From assembly GCA_946902985.2 (NCBI GenBank), contig OX336389.2, positions 279,665,527 through 279,729,526 of the forward strand: a DNA stretch of 64,000 nucleotides, read 5' to 3'. Under the pieces are notes generated by a model that was given only the letters and a program-made list of their open reading frames with translations, did not search any database and was not told the origin of the DNA. Below, piece after piece: positions 19,846 through 30,830 of the stretch. Positions within the stretch are counted from its first letter, which is position 1; every line of letters begins with the position of its first letter. The translations under genes were made by a program, and so were the position numbers. The DNA is from Meconema thalassinum. Lineage: Eukaryota; Arthropoda; Insecta; Orthoptera; Tettigoniidae.

Positions 19846-20563
19846 TACGATACAGATGTAGTGCCTGCAAGGAATTCCCTCTTGCCTCTCCGTAAACAAG
19901 AAACATGTTAACGTATTCGTCCGTGGAGTAGGCTACATGACGAATGAATGAAGTGACGTCAATCCCACTGTATAGCTGCGCAGAGTGGTTAGCGCAAATA
20001 TACTGTAATAACGGCATTAGACTGCATGTTGTGGCACACAATGACATGTGAATGTAGCATTGAAGCTTCATAACGTTTCAAAAATATTTTTCCAATGTGG
20101 GATTCCAACCTTCGCTACTCCGGTCCATCAATTGGATATCCAGTGATTTTCTACTTGAGCTACGCCTCAGCTGTGGAGGAAACTTGTATTAAGAGCTTTT
20201 TAGATTACGTTACTCCTCCAGTTCGCTGTTTGAAACGCTCTCCACGCCATTATGTAATAGTTTTAAGCGTTAATTTCATGATTTGCGATATCGAGCCACT
20301 TGGCACGACATCTTAACGCAGATGATATATTGCACTGCTATAATTGACTGCAGGTACTTCAAATTATTCGAACGGTCTGTAGTCATATCGGGTGGGGGAA
20401 TAATAGGGTTCAGTATCGTTTGCGGGATAAACTTGCAGTGCATTAGTACCATACGGGATGCAAGCACAGAAATATCGACCTTCATGACATAACACGTTAG
20501 TTGGGCTGCATAAAAGCAATATTATAAGGGGCAGCTGACTCACCTGGTATATACAGTAGTCTA

Positions 20564-21856
20564 CTAGCAATCCGCCCCGCATTACGTGATAAGCGCTGTG
20601 TTTTCGATGTCAATGAACTACGACTATATCCGTTTTACATCTCGGCAAGATAGGTTAAAATCGCAGACTGGACTATTAATTATATTATCATGGATATGCA
20701 TGTGCAACGAATTCTTGACAGACGTAATTTAAGAATTGCGAGGTGCATGAAACACAAATACCCCTCTCTTCCAATCTTAACTTGACTCTGTATTTTACGG
20801 AACGAAAAGTTCAGAGGCGAAATGAAGAAAAGCCGAGTTACACTTCCAGGGAAACTCCAAACACAACCACTCTTCTCTGAAGTCTTAACTCAACACGACT
20901 CGACAGTTTGCTGCTGGCTGTAACTGGGGTGATAGGCTCACCCCAAGCCAGCTCGTAAACTGTCGTCTTAGTAATTGAACGAGATTGTTGGAAGACTTTT
21001 TTTTTTTTTGTCTTTTACCCTCCAGGTTGGTGGAACCCACGGACTCAGCGAGGGAACTCACCACTACCGCCTCTTCGGGCAGTGTCCTAGAGCTGGGAAC
21101 ATCGAATCGGAAGGGATACAACGGGTGAGGTGGGATTGGCACCTCGCCCAGGCGACCTCACCTGCAAAGCGAACAGGGGCCTCATGAGGGAAGGTAAGGG
21201 ATGGTTAGGATGGATAGACAAGGAAGAGGGAAGGAGGCGGCCGTGGCCTTGAAGAAGGTACCATCCCGGCATTTGCCCGAATACGAAGTGCGAAGCCACG
21301 AAAAACCACTTCGAGGATGGCTGAGGGGGAATCGAACCCCCTCTACTCATTTGCGCCACCCGAGGCTGGGTAGACCCCGTTCCAGTCCTCGTACCACTTT
21401 TCAAATTTCGTGGCAGAGCCGGGAATCGAACCCAGGACGTCCGGGGCGGCAGCTAACCATGCTGACCGCTACGCAACGGGGGCGACTAGAAGAAATTAAA
21501 ACGTAAAAAAACACCTATAGTGGGCGATGTATTGAAGATAGAGATATACTCTCGTGGACCTATTTGTAGAACTTTTCATGCTGAACAATTCTTACACTCA
21601 TAGTATATTGATATTTTTAACGGTTTGTCCATCGTAAGCGTAAAAAGCGCACGGACGCCAGTTTTTTTTTCGACCTTTTCACTGAAATCGTTACTGCTTG
21701 GCTTCCTTCGGTCATAAATAAATTATTTTCTACAGAAATCTTCCTCGAGAAATCCTTTACAAAATGGTGAAAACCGCATCAAAATCCATCTAGTGGTTCT
21801 CGAGATTACCCGTGACATCCAGGAATCGGGGACTTCGTTTTTTACCAAGTCGAGAT
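20564..21856 (+). repeat. CTTCG-motif repeat family, copy 1 (split)
   Basis: It starts AGCAATCCGCCCCG and lacks most of the GC-rich motif. The order of blocks matches copies at 54648 and 59365 (ATTACGTGATAAGCGC, GACTGGACTATTAATTATAT, CAACACGACTCGACAGTTTG, GAACTTTTCATGCTGAACAA) and it ends near GGGGACTTCGTTTT. A SINE-A (20996-21488) splits it. Confidence 0.82.
20996..21488 (-). mobile_element. SINE-A, copy 2
   Basis: Reverse orientation: T-run first, family tail, central block, then head ending GACCGCTACGCAACGGGGGC. The uninterrupted repeat reads TTGGAAGAAATT at this point, and GAAGA occurs at both junctions (20991-20995, 21489-21493), a short possible target duplication. Confidence 0.88.
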
Positions 21857-22245
21857 ATACATGCACAAGTACACGGAGCTACATGACAACGACGTGCAAG
21901 TAACCCGCTCAAATGAAACAACTATGTCGCAAGCGCCTTAAGGAATTAACAAATGCAGCAACGATCCACCACTGATGTGAAGGAAGTCCAGGTGCCGAGA
22001 ACTTCAAGTCCTAGCAGCTGACGGAGAGGAAAACTGCACCACCCGGCCTCGCCGGACAAATCTCTGCTATTGTTAATCCAACGTTCGCTGGAATCATTAC
22101 CATTGAGCTCGAAGGCTGTAGAATCTTTAATACACAGGTCGTTGTGCAATCGCAAATAAAGAATGAACGTACTCTTGATAGCCGTTTTGGCCAATTCCCA
22201 ACGGCAGGCGTGCACTAGATCAGTTATAGTGGTTTAAGATAATAT
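21857..22245. other. No supported gene
   Basis: An ORF of 89 codons on the reverse strand has no recognised motif. 21868-21944 has SINE-B-tail-like words (CAAGTACACGGAGCTACATGA, TCGCAAGCGCCTTAAGGAAT), possibly a short tail fragment. Confidence 0.4.
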
Positions 22246-22347
22246 GGTATGCCTAGGGTTGCCAGATTTCACGTCCCAAAGCATTGTTTTTTTTGAATCA
22301 AGGTTGTTAAATGTAGTAATAAATAATACACATATGTATTAAATAAG

Positions 22348-22678
22348 AGCCTCCGTGGCTTAGGCGGCAGCACGCCGGCCTGTCACCGCTGGGTCCGTGG
22401 TTCAAATCCCGGTCACTCCATGTGAGATCTGTGCTGGACAAAACGGAGGCAGACAGGTTTTTCTCCGGGTACTCCGGTTTTCCCTGTCAAAATTTCATTC
22501 CAGCAACACTCTCCACTATCATTTCATTTCATCTGTCATTCATTTAATCATTGCCCCAGAGGAGTGCGTCAGGCCTCGGCAGCCGGCACAGTTCATATCC
22601 TCGCCGCTAGATGGGGGGGGGGCTTCATTCAATCCATTCCTGACCCGGTCGGAGACTGGAAGCAGGCTGTGGATTTTC
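22348..22678 (+). mobile_element. SINE-D, copy 1
   Basis: The head AGCCTCCGTGGCTTAGGCGG with box B GGTTCAAATCC leads to GAGATCTGTGCTGGACAAA and the end GCAGGCTGTGGATTTTC. Target duplication ATGTATTAAATAAG at 22334-22347 and 22679-22692. It has no A-rich tail, unlike A. Confidence 0.93.
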
Positions 22679-22978
22679 ATGTATTAAATAAGCATAACAT
22701 AATCAAATACGCAAAATTAAAACCAGATAATGGTGATATATCATACAGGCCTATTACATCAGCATTTTTACTTGTAAGCACCTTCTGATAAAATTCACTG
22801 CAAATTTCGTCATAATTGTAATATGTGAACAATTCTTGTTTTATCAAACTAATGGAGCTTCTGTTTATATCATCTCTCCATTTGATATTCATGACAGAAA
22901 GAAACTCTCTCCGTAAGAACATTGGAGGGGAAAATATTGAGTATGAACTTCACAAGGACTATGATATTCCTTAATGTT

Positions 22979-23479
22979 TTTCTTCTTCTTTTCCTTCTTA
23001 GTCGTTTTACCCTCCAGGTTGGTGGAACCCACGGACTCAGCGAGGGAACTCACCACTACCGCCTCTACGGGCAGTGTCCTGGAGCTGGGAACATCTAATC
23101 GGAGTGGATACAACTGTTAAGGTGTGATTGGCACCTCGCCCAGGCGGCCTCACATGCAAAGCGAACAGGGGCCTCATGAGGGAAGGTAATGGATGGTCAG
23201 GATGGATAGGCAAGGAAGAGGGAAGGAGGCGGCCGTGGCCTTGAAGAAGGTACCATCCCGGCATTTGCCCGAAGACGAAGTGGGAAACCACGAAAAACCA
23301 CTTCGAGGATGGCTGAGGTGAGAATAGAAGGCCCTCTAATAATTTGGAACACCCGAGGCTGAGTAGTCCCCGTTCCAGTCCTCATACCTCTTTACAAATT
23401 TCGTGGCAGAACCGGGAATCGAACCCAGGACCTCCGGGGCGGCAGCTAACCATGCTGACCGCTACGCTACGGAGGTGAC
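22979..23479 (-). mobile_element. SINE-A, copy 3
   Basis: Full-length reverse-strand copy with a T-rich start and head ending CTACGCTACGGAGGTGAC. A perfect 14-bp target duplication TATTCCTTAATGTT at 22965-22978 and 23480-23493 defines its ends exactly. Confidence 0.95.
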
Positions 23480-23790
23480 TATTCCTTAATGTTGCCCCTA
23501 ATAAATCTATAACATGTACCCATCTATCTGACACAGGCATAGAAATCATTTTCTCTTTCAAACTTGCACCTGTATCACCAGAAAACAAGCTACTGTTGAT
23601 ATTGCAATCAATTCTGAAGCGGGACATTTGAAAATTGGTACAAAATTGAATATTATTATCAAATTAACCCAAAAAAAACGGAATATTTGGCGTTCCGACA
23701 ATGATTGAAACGTAACGCGAAAAAAACAACAACAAGAAAACACGGAATTGTTCCGGGTAATACGGAACGTCTGGCAACCCTAGGTATGTC

Positions 23791-24894
23791 AGTTGTGACT
23801 CTTCAGTCGGTCAACACGATGATTGGGTGAGGTTAAGTAAGAACCATCCCTATAGAACGGAGCCTCGGATGCACCGCGCGATGGTCGAGCCACTGTGTGC
23901 AACCACCTGTCGAGCAAGCCATCCTCTGCCAAACATAATCGGCATCTCCTTATGAAGTTTCCGGTTACTCCGGTTAATTTAGCTTCAGTAAAGAAATAAC
24001 GACCTTTACGTTTATTTTAATTGTTTACTGAACATGTACGTTTGAATCTCTTAGCCAGTTGCTTTATTGTGATTGTGTATAGTGCTGTAATGCCTCATGT
24101 GAAATATTCGTCACTTGAACCTGTATATCTGCACAATACGTACATAAAGAGCAGGAAATCGTGCGCTAGAACAAGACAAAATTTTCGAGTGAAATTTCCA
24201 GGGAGACCCATTTCTATAAATCGGAACATTTTCAGCATCTACTGTTAACATGGTGAGTAAAACTGCATGATACTGATTTTAAGCACCGTACTCTGCCATA
24301 CATATGCGCGTGCGGCAGCCGGCAACTGAACCATCACTGGCGGAGTGCGTGAATGAGAATGTCCTTGCAAAGCAAATATGAAGACCCCGTATGTGGCCTA
24401 AAACAAGTAGTTACGTAAAAAACTAAATAGCCCATTTACATATATCCACTTGTCATTTCCATTCATACTATGCAATTTCAAGTACATGTATGTTGGATGG
24501 TGTTTAAGACGAGGATATTGATGTGAGTGTGAGTGACATTCTTCGCTATAAATTAGCCACACTGACATCTTGTGACGTGGAGCGCTCTATTTCCCAGTAA
24601 AAGTCAGTGTTTCGCGATAATCGCCGGCCATTGTGGATGAGTCTTATTGTGAACTGTAACTCTTCAGAAATCAGCGAGACATGGCATAAATTACGTTGGT
24701 AAGAAACTCATATTGTTTAAATTCACATGAAAACAATAAACATAATATTTTTTTTCTTTTTGTCACATAACTTATTTCGTGTATTTTTAGGTCATAAAAT
24801 ATAATATTTTGGTGTTTTTAGAACCTAAAAATTAGAGACCTTATTATTAATAATTTAATATTGCTGAATAAAACATCTTTGATCGTCTTGTTAT
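23791..24894. other. No supported gene
   Basis: AT-rich sequence. One CTTCAGTCGGTCAACACGA terminus of the foldback family lies near 23801. A 75-codon frame at 24021-24248 has no recognised motif. Confidence 0.45.
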
Positions 24895-25278
24895 AGATTC
24901 ATTTAGGGGTTCTGCGACACGTGGTCATGTAGCCCCGTGTATTTAGGTGCGTGTTGAATTTGTCAGGTAACCTGTGTCACTGTGATGGCTGTATACAGTA
25001 AGTGTGTGTATTTTTAATTAGGTCTTGGATTTGGGTAGGAGGCGGCCGTGGTCTTTAGGTTAGGAACCATACAGGCATTTGGCTGGAGTAGGAATGGAAA
25101 ACCACGGAAAACGACTTCCAGGATGGCTGAGGAGGGAATCTTCCCAGTTTCGCCTCACAAGGCTGAGTGAACCCAATTCCAGCCCTCAGACCAAAATTCA
25201 ATTTCTTGGCAGAGCCGGTATCGAACGTGGACCTCCGGGGCAACAGTCAAGAATGCTAGCCATTGCGCCACGAGGCAA
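24895..25278 (-). mobile_element. SINE-B, near full length
   Basis: Tail first (GGGGTTCTGCGACACGTGG, AACCTGTGTCACTGTGATGG), then central block, CTGAGTGAACCCAATTCCAG, and head ending GCCATTGCGCCACGAGGC. It is the first of three SINE-B copies in a row on this strand. Confidence 0.9.
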
Positions 25279-25311
25279 ACAATATTGTTGAGGAAAAAGC
25301 TCCGTGCAAGT

Positions 25312-25670
25312 GTTCGGGGCTTTGCGACATCAAGATCGTGTAGCTCCTTGCAATTGGGAGTGTGTGAAATTTGTTTCATAACCTGTGTCATTGTGATCAC
25401 TGTATTAGTGTGTGTATTTTTACCTAGGACAAATATAGGGTGGGAGACGGCTGTGGCTCAAGTTAGGTGCTATCTCGGCATTTGTGAGGAGGAGGAGAAG
25501 TAGAAAGCCACTTCCAGGATGACTGAGGTGGGAATCGAACCTACCTGTTCTCAGTTATGCACCACGAGGCTGAGAGAACCAGAATTGGATTTTTGGGCAA
25601 AACCGGCAATTGAACCTGGGCCTCAGGGTTGACAGCCAAGAAAGCTAATCACTATGCCACAACGTGGTGG
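25312..25670 (-). mobile_element. SINE-B, near full length
   Basis: Same order as the previous copy, with more substitutions. The head ends ATGCCACAACGTGGTGG. Confidence 0.87.
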
Positions 25671-25749
25671 TCCCATGCAAATGTTACTCCTTGTAAGTGT
25701 TTCAATCTCATCTCCCCTTGTAATCGTACTGCGTGCAATTAAGCTTGTT

Positions 25750-25961
25750 GTTATTTCATTTTAGGGGCTTGGGCTTGGGACATCTTAGTCATCAGCTTCA
25801 TGAACTTGGGAGTATGTTGAAATTGTCTGATAACCTGTGTTTCTCTGATGACTGTAGAAGTGTGCGTAGTGCGTGTAGAGACAGGTGCTCCGGGATTTGA
25901 AATGAGGTGCAGTTCCAGGATTTACCTACCGGGAATGTGGAAAACCCCACGAAAACCACAG
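25750..25961 (-). mobile_element. SINE-B tail and part of centre
   Basis: GGGGCTTGGGCTTGGGACATC and TCTGATAACCTGTGTTTCTC identify the tail. The central part is shortened (TTCCAGGATTTACCTACCGGG) and the head is missing where the next, opposite-facing SINE begins. Confidence 0.75.
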
Positions 25962-25989
25962 TATTGCCACAGTCAGTGGACTTGTTACA

Positions 25990-26375
25990 GTTCCTAGTGG
26001 TTAACACTCTTGGCTGTCACCGCGGAGGCACGGGTTCAAATCCCGGCTCTGCCAAGAAATTCAATTCTGGTCTGAGGGCTGGAACGGGGAACACTCAGCC
26101 TCATGAGGCAAAACTGAGAAGAGGCGGGTTTGATTCCTACCTCAGTCATCCTGGAAGTGGTTTTCCTAGGTTTCCCACTTCCACTCTAGGCAAATGCCGG
26201 GATGGTACCTAACTTAACGCCACGGCCGCTTCCTACCCAAATCCTACCTCTGTTACAAATACTCACTTGTACATACATCACAGTGACACAGTAACACAGG
26301 TTATCAGACAAATTCTACACACACCCAAGTACAAGGGGCTACATGACACCGATGTCGCAAAGCCCCTTAAGCCTA
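25990..26375 (+). mobile_element. SINE-B, near full length, best reference copy
   Basis: Head TTCCTAGTGGTTAACACTC with B box GGTTCAAATCC, then TCTGAGGGCTGGAACGGGG, a second B-box-like GGGTTTGATTCC, the central block (AAATGCCGGGATGGTACC, CCACGGCCGCTTCC), and a tail with AGTAACACAGGTTATCAGAC and TCGCAAAGCCCCTTAA. Confidence 0.92.
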
Positions 26376-27040
26376 CAATACTAACATACGTAAAATTTAC
26401 GTGTATGAATAATTTAACTGCTTAGAATTCCCTCTATAGCTTATCTGTCCCCACCCTACCATCTTCCAGCAGTGCTTCTACTGGTCTGTGGTGGTGTTGG
26501 CAATGCTTTTGTTATTAATACCAATCAGTTCTAGAGGCATAATCATGGGGGAAAAAAAATTGCCTGGAAACTATCCTTGAATTTATCAACATATTGGTTT
26601 CTCCATGACAATAACAAAGAGGTGGGGAATTTGATGTAGGTATGTCGCTACACTTCAGAGAGATTATAAGAACAACCTCTTAAGAACCAGAGACAGAATA
26701 AGAGGCTGGAAAGATTACGTCTGCTATTTACGTCAAAGTAAATGACTTCTGTATTTGTTGCATTTAAGAAGGAACTTAGCGTATTAAACTTCAAAGACCA
26801 CAGAGGATTCAGTGTATATAAATAGTGTTACATACGAAATAAGTTGTATATAATTTCAACCATTTAACTAATTGGTGCATTAGCACAAAGTTTGTAATGT
26901 ACGTAAATTTAACGTATTATTAGTATTAAGCATCAATTGAATACCGGTAATGTTAGTATTCTAGGGTAAATAAGTAACAGTAACAATGTTCCAGTCGTGG
27001 TGCAAGGTTCAACGCGCACAAGTACGGTGCAATTAAGCTG
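26376..27040. other. No supported gene
   Basis: AT-rich sequence with no frame or terminal repeat recognised. Confidence 0.5.
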
Positions 27041-27202
27041 TCGGGAGCCAGGGGCGTATATAAGGGGGGTGCTGAGGGGGCTCCAGCTCCCCCCCCCCAA
27101 AAAAAAGCCAATACAAATTATGAAAGTGTTGCTTTGGTAAGAGCATAAAATAATTGTAAATGTGGTTGTACCCTAATCTTAACTTATTGGCTAAGTTATA
27201 AA

Positions 27203-27814
27203 TAAGGTTCGGATATTAAGGAAAAGTCATATTTTTTCCTGAGCTCATTTTACCCGAAATCTGAAAAATAAGTTTGAATGACGGGTCCCTGACCACGTTT
27301 AAAGCAATTTGATGTTGCCTATAAATGCAGATTTCGGCCATTTTTATTGTTTTGGTCATATTTGGTCATATTTTAGTGATATAAGGTCATATTTGGTTAT
27401 AATTTCAGCATTTTTGTTCAAATTGAGGCGTCGTTAACAAGGTACGTGTTATCTGCGTCGAGTTTCAAACACAGGATTTCCAAATAGTGTAGTAGATATA
27501 TTTTTCTTTCTTTTCCCGGAACAGGCAGATAGCAGGTTTAGAAGATCTGATTCCAAGAAGGCGCTCCTCTACGGACGTCTTTTAGCACATCTTTCTGGTC
27601 AAGTTAGATTGCGACACTGTACGCATGAGGTCACGGAACATGACGATAGTGTGCTTCCACCTTTCAATAGAATGCCACTCCAGTAGGTATATTTAGCTCA
27701 GAAGCAAGTAGCAAACACGGAAATGCCATGTTTTTTATGTCATATTTTATAGTTTTTAGGGCATATTTGCTTGCATATTTTGTACTTCTTTAGGTCTTAA
27801 ACTTCCGAACCCTA
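27203..27814. mobile_element. hAT-like element nested in hAT MITE
   Basis: Ends TAAGGTTCGGA and TCCGAACCCTA-like (ACTTCCGAACCCTA) are inverted, with GTTATAAA (27195-27202) and GTTATAAG (27815-27822) outside. The uninterrupted MITE copy 1 lacks this block at the equivalent site. The interior repeats GGTCATATTT several times near 27350-27400 and is non-coding. Confidence 0.82.
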
Positions 27815-27846
27815 GTTATAAGCAATATTAAGATTGAAATTAGACT

Positions 27847-27980
27847 AACTGGTGGTGTAGTGGCTAGCATTCTTGGCTGCCGGCCCGGAGGTCCAAATTC
27901 GATTCCCGGCGCCCCCAAGAAATTTTAATTCTAGTCTGAGGGCTGGAACGGGGTACACTCAGCCTTGTGAGGCAAAACTG
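27847..27980 (+). mobile_element. SINE-B head captured in hAT MITE
   Basis: Same truncated head as in MITE copies 1 and 3, ending at GGCAAAACTGTGAATTCC. Confidence 0.88.
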
Positions 27981-28401
27981 TGAATTCCACAGTACGATAC
28001 TTTTGGCAAATAAATTATCAACTTGTAAAAAAAAAAAAAAAAAAAATGTCTACCTTTCTACTTAGTAAATTGACAAATATTTAGATATTTGCCATTCATA
28101 CCCCATAGATCATAATGGAAAATTCATTAAGTACAAAATTTAATTTGTTTGTTGTGTTGTATTTTACAATTATTTTTTGTATTGCCAGTAGTTGTAGGCT
28201 ATAAAAACTTTGAATCTTATCTAAAATAATTACACAAAGTTATATGCTCTAAGATATTGGTTGATATTTCTGGGTATTTTGCGGTGACAATCCCCTGGGA
28301 ATACTCACAATTTTCCAGGATAGCCAGCTCCCCCCCCCCCCCCCCCCCCCCACCACCACCACCACCACCAAAAAAAATGCATATTCGCCCCTATCGGGAG
28401 C

Positions 28402-28930
28402 TGACAGAAGAAGGGAGAAGGAGTGCTTCCAGAGGCTCTGACTAAATAAATCAAGAAAGTATTGACGGATCACCGCACCGTTAAATTTAGAATGATGAGA
28501 ATCAAGCGTATGCGGACTGTTTCTGGAAGCGATCCCGGGCCGGACTGGCGCGGCTGCACGTGAGCCGTTCCCACAGTCACCACGCAAAGCAAGAGACCAG
28601 ATGGTCCGTCTTGTGGGAACACAACGCAAGGTCTGGTGACTTGTCTTTTCAAAGGAAAGGGACCAAGGAAGCGAGTAAGAAGGGGAGCTTGCATGCACCT
28701 GGGACTGAGAATCCAACTGACACAACAGCAGCTTGAAAGACGCGAGTGGTGCGATAAGGTGGGAACACAGCACGCCCTTACCTTCTGCTTCTGCGATATC
28801 AAATGCGTCTTGTCGTGTTGTGTCGATCCATCACTGGGAGCAGCGCGCGCAATCGTTCCTCTCTATAGCTTAAAGTTTGAGTCCGGCCTCGGACATGGTG
28901 TTTGTGTTGACTCTAAGTCATGAGTGTTCT
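28402..28930. other. GC-richer unexplained segment
   Basis: More GC-rich than its surroundings and without SINE or transposon words. No frame with a recognised domain was found; a 174-codon reverse frame crosses into the C/G homopolymer of the MITE. It could be unique host sequence. Confidence 0.35.
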
Positions 28931-29017
28931 GAATTTGTCACGTCATCTTCATTGCTGCTGTTGTTTCATCATGGTCATGTTTTACGCCCTTGCATTTGTG
29001 TGTGTGTGGTATCGACC

Positions 29018-29125
29018 ACCGTAGCTACGCTCACCAAGGCGTATGGGCCTGGGACGTGGCTGATCCGGACTCGGTAGACTACCAGGTTCGAAGTTTGAAT
29101 CCCTCTGACAGCCGGCCTAGAAATA
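29018..29125 (+). mobile_element. Degenerate tRNA-like SINE head
   Basis: CACCGTAGCTACGCTCACC resembles the SINE-C head, and GGTTCGAAGTTTGAATCCC holds a B-box-like core. No central block follows, so it is an unassigned or truncated SINE. Confidence 0.4.
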
Positions 29126-29303
29126 AAGTTCCGATGTTCCCCATTTTCGATTTCAAGCAAATTCCTACACGATTCTTTCTAATTTTTGCCCCGGTTCCAC
29201 CTTCAATCATCTCCTATAAACTCCTCTGTGAAGTTCAGTCCAGATACTTCTGTGTGTGTCGAATCAGTCTGATCACCTGAGTACTTGTGATCTCAGATTT
29301 GCC

Positions 29304-29536
29304 AGGCTGCGTGGTTCAGCAGTAGCGTTCTCGCCTGCTGTTCCCAAGGTTGCAGGATCGAATCCTGGCGCAGGCAGTTGACATTTGAGGGTATGCAAAT
29401 GCAAGGGAGCCGTGGCAGTAGATTTACTGGCACGTTGAAGATCCCCTTCGGGATAAAATTTCGGCACCCTGGCGTCTCTAAAAGCAGCAGTTGTTAAAAG
29501 GGATGTAAACCCAATACCATTAGAACTTAACATTGC
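29304..29536 (+). mobile_element. SINE-E, copy 1
   Basis: Head GCTGCGTGGTTCAGCAGTAG with B-box-like GGATCGAATCC, then ACTGGCACGTTGAAGATCCC and CTAAAAGCAGCAGTTG. It lacks the central block shared by A, B, C and G. Confidence 0.82.
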
Positions 29537-29845
29537 CGAGTATCGAACTCAGGACCCTCATGATCGGAGTTTCGATACGTACCCCCAAGACCACGGAAGG
29601 TGGCTTAATTTCTCGTATTCTACTAGGTAGATTCACCTCGTCTCACACAAAACTAACAAACAAACCAAACTTCGGTGCACTAAGCCACTCAAGGGCCTTG
29701 GCCTATCATGTGACCGCTGCCCAGCCTTGTTGGCCTATAGATTGTGGGATGACGAATGTTCAGAACGTCCGATCCTTTCAGCCGACATCATAGTTTTCTT
29801 GATCAGGGTGCTGCATCTATGATCAGATAGCTACTCAATTATTGT
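29537..29845. other. No supported gene
   Basis: An 86-codon forward frame has no recognised motif, and no repeat was identified. Confidence 0.45.
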
Positions 29846-29970
29846 CCTCGCGAGGCTAAGTGCACCCCGTTCCAGCCCTGTCGTCATTTTCCGAAATCAT
29901 GGATTGAGTTGGAAATTGAACGCGGCCTCCAGGAGTAGAGCAGGCGCGCTACCTCAATACAACAGGGCCA
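29846..29970 (-). mobile_element. SINE-B head fragment
   Basis: CTCGCGAGGCTAAGTGCACC, CCGTTCCAGCCCT and a head with AATTGAACGCGGCC. The centre and tail are absent. Confidence 0.68.
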
Positions 29971-30219
29971 GTGATATAAGACAAAAACAAAGTTGAAATA
30001 AAACATATAAATAACCCCATTAAGATAAGTTGATTGGCTGATTGGTCCGAACGCCTGAAAAGTATTTCAATACTAAAGTACGAGTAGCCTATATTGCTGT
30101 TTGTGCGGTTATTACTTTTGTGTAGCTTACAGTAATTGTTACTTTATGTACACATATTGTGTACTTGGGTGCGTAAAAGATTTCCCTGAAACAATAACAA
30201 CATTAATAATAAAAATAAT

Positions 30220-30551
30220 GAATGAAAATCCACAGCCTGCTTCCAGTCTCCGACCGGGTCAGGAATGGAATGAATGAAGCCCCCATCTAGCGGCGAGGAT
30301 ATGAACTGTGCCGGCTGCCGAGGCCTGACGCACTCCTCTGGGGCAATGATTAAATGAATGACAGATGAAATGAAATGATAGTGGAGAGTGTTGCTGGAAT
30401 GAAATTGTGACAGGGAAAACCGGAGTACCCGGAGAAAAACCTGTCTGCCTCCGTTTTGTCCAGCACAGATCTCACATGGAGTGACCGGGATTTGAACCAC
30501 GGACCCAGCGGTGAGAGGCTGGCGTGCTGCCGCCTAAACCACGGAGGCTTC
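30220..30551 (-). mobile_element. SINE-D, copy 2
   Basis: Reverse-strand full copy from GAAAATCCACAGCCTGC to CTAAACCACGGAGGCT. Target duplication AATAAAAATAAT at 30208-30219 and 30552-30563. Confidence 0.93.
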
Positions 30552-30563
30552 AATAAAAATAAT

Positions 30564-30790
30564 AACGATATTAACGGTTTTACGTCCCTTTTAAATACTG
30601 TGGCATTTAGAGACGCCGGGGTGCAGAAATTTAGCCCCGAAGGTGATCCTTAACTTGCCAGTAAATCTACTGAGACGGCTTGCTCTCATTTGCGCACCCT
30701 CAAATGCCAACAGACGGCACCAGGATTCGATCCTGCAACCTTGGGTAAAGTAGACGAGAACGTCCCTGAAGCACTGTGTTGTGGCGGTGT
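30564..30790 (-). mobile_element. SINE-E, copy 2
   Basis: Starts ACGGTTTTACGTCCCTTTTA, then TTAGAGACGCCGGGGTG, CCAGTAAATCTACTGAGACG and head words GGATTCGATCCTGCAACC. It directly abuts SINE-D copy 2, with the SINE-D target duplication between them. Confidence 0.8.
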
Positions 30791-30830
30791 CTGAAGAAGT
30801 GTATGTTTATGTAATTGATAATAGAATTAG

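Larger units (their letters stand above)
17802..19960 (-). pseudogene. DUF4817/IS630-like transposase, broken
   Basis: The reverse strand, interrupted by two insertions, reads a transposase in order. First is an N-terminal segment (TDEYVNMFLVYGEARGNSLQ near 19862-19925, then RKRYPDRRYPSGNT) of the DUF4817 type. Next is a helix-turn-helix-like stretch ending VNISLSSVSRILHAHKYHTY near 19380-19430. Then come LFSDKSRF with the first catalytic Asp, SADNPHWVR and GVNVWCG. After the mariner insertion follow QHDGAPPH with the second Asp (near 18080) and SSDLTPLVFF near 17970, ending at TAG 17802-17804. In relatives the last motif reads DFF, so the third acidic residue appears lost. A TGA at 18021-18023 and a frameshift near 19230 are further lesions. 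The protein would have cut and pasted the host element at TA. Confidence 0.82.
16313..20547 (-). mobile_element. Long-TIR DNA transposon with IS630-like transposase
   Basis: The left end CCAGGTGAGTCAGCCGCCCC and the right end GGGGCAGCTGACTCACCTGG are flanked by TA (16311-16312, 20548-20549). Inverted similarity extends inward for several hundred bases: the TTACTCCTCCAGTTCGCTGTTT..CGCTC block near 20208 is mirrored near 16345-16365, and the ACATGTCATTGTG block near 16539 near 20040. The transposase lies on the reverse strand. The element is broken by insertions at 17007-17791 (holding a SINE-C), 18172-19037 and 19628-19845, all younger than it. Confidence 0.85.
22254..23782. mobile_element. 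hAT element carrying two SINEs
   Basis: Inverted ends TAGGGTTGCCAGA / TCTGGCAACCCTA are flanked by GGTATGCC (22246-22253) and GGTATGTC (23783-23790), an 8-bp duplication with one difference. Without its SINE-D and SINE-A inserts about 670 bp remain, with no transposase frame, so it is a non-autonomous hAT. Confidence 0.87.
27049..28393. mobile_element. hAT MITE, copy 2, with nested element
   Basis: The left end is CAGGGGCGTATATAAG and the right end CATATTCGCCCCTA (one terminal mismatch). The 8-bp target duplication TCGGGAGC is perfect at 27041-27048 and 28394-28401. It is longer than copy 1 because another DNA element (27203-27814) sits inside. Long A (near 28028) and C (near 28330) runs mark expanded homopolymers at the same places as in the other copies. 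Confidence 0.92.

Noticed and set aside
28249..28773. 174-codon reverse frame
   Set aside because: It includes the poly-C/G end of a hAT MITE as a glycine/valine run and has no domain; no codon-bias or homology support can be seen.
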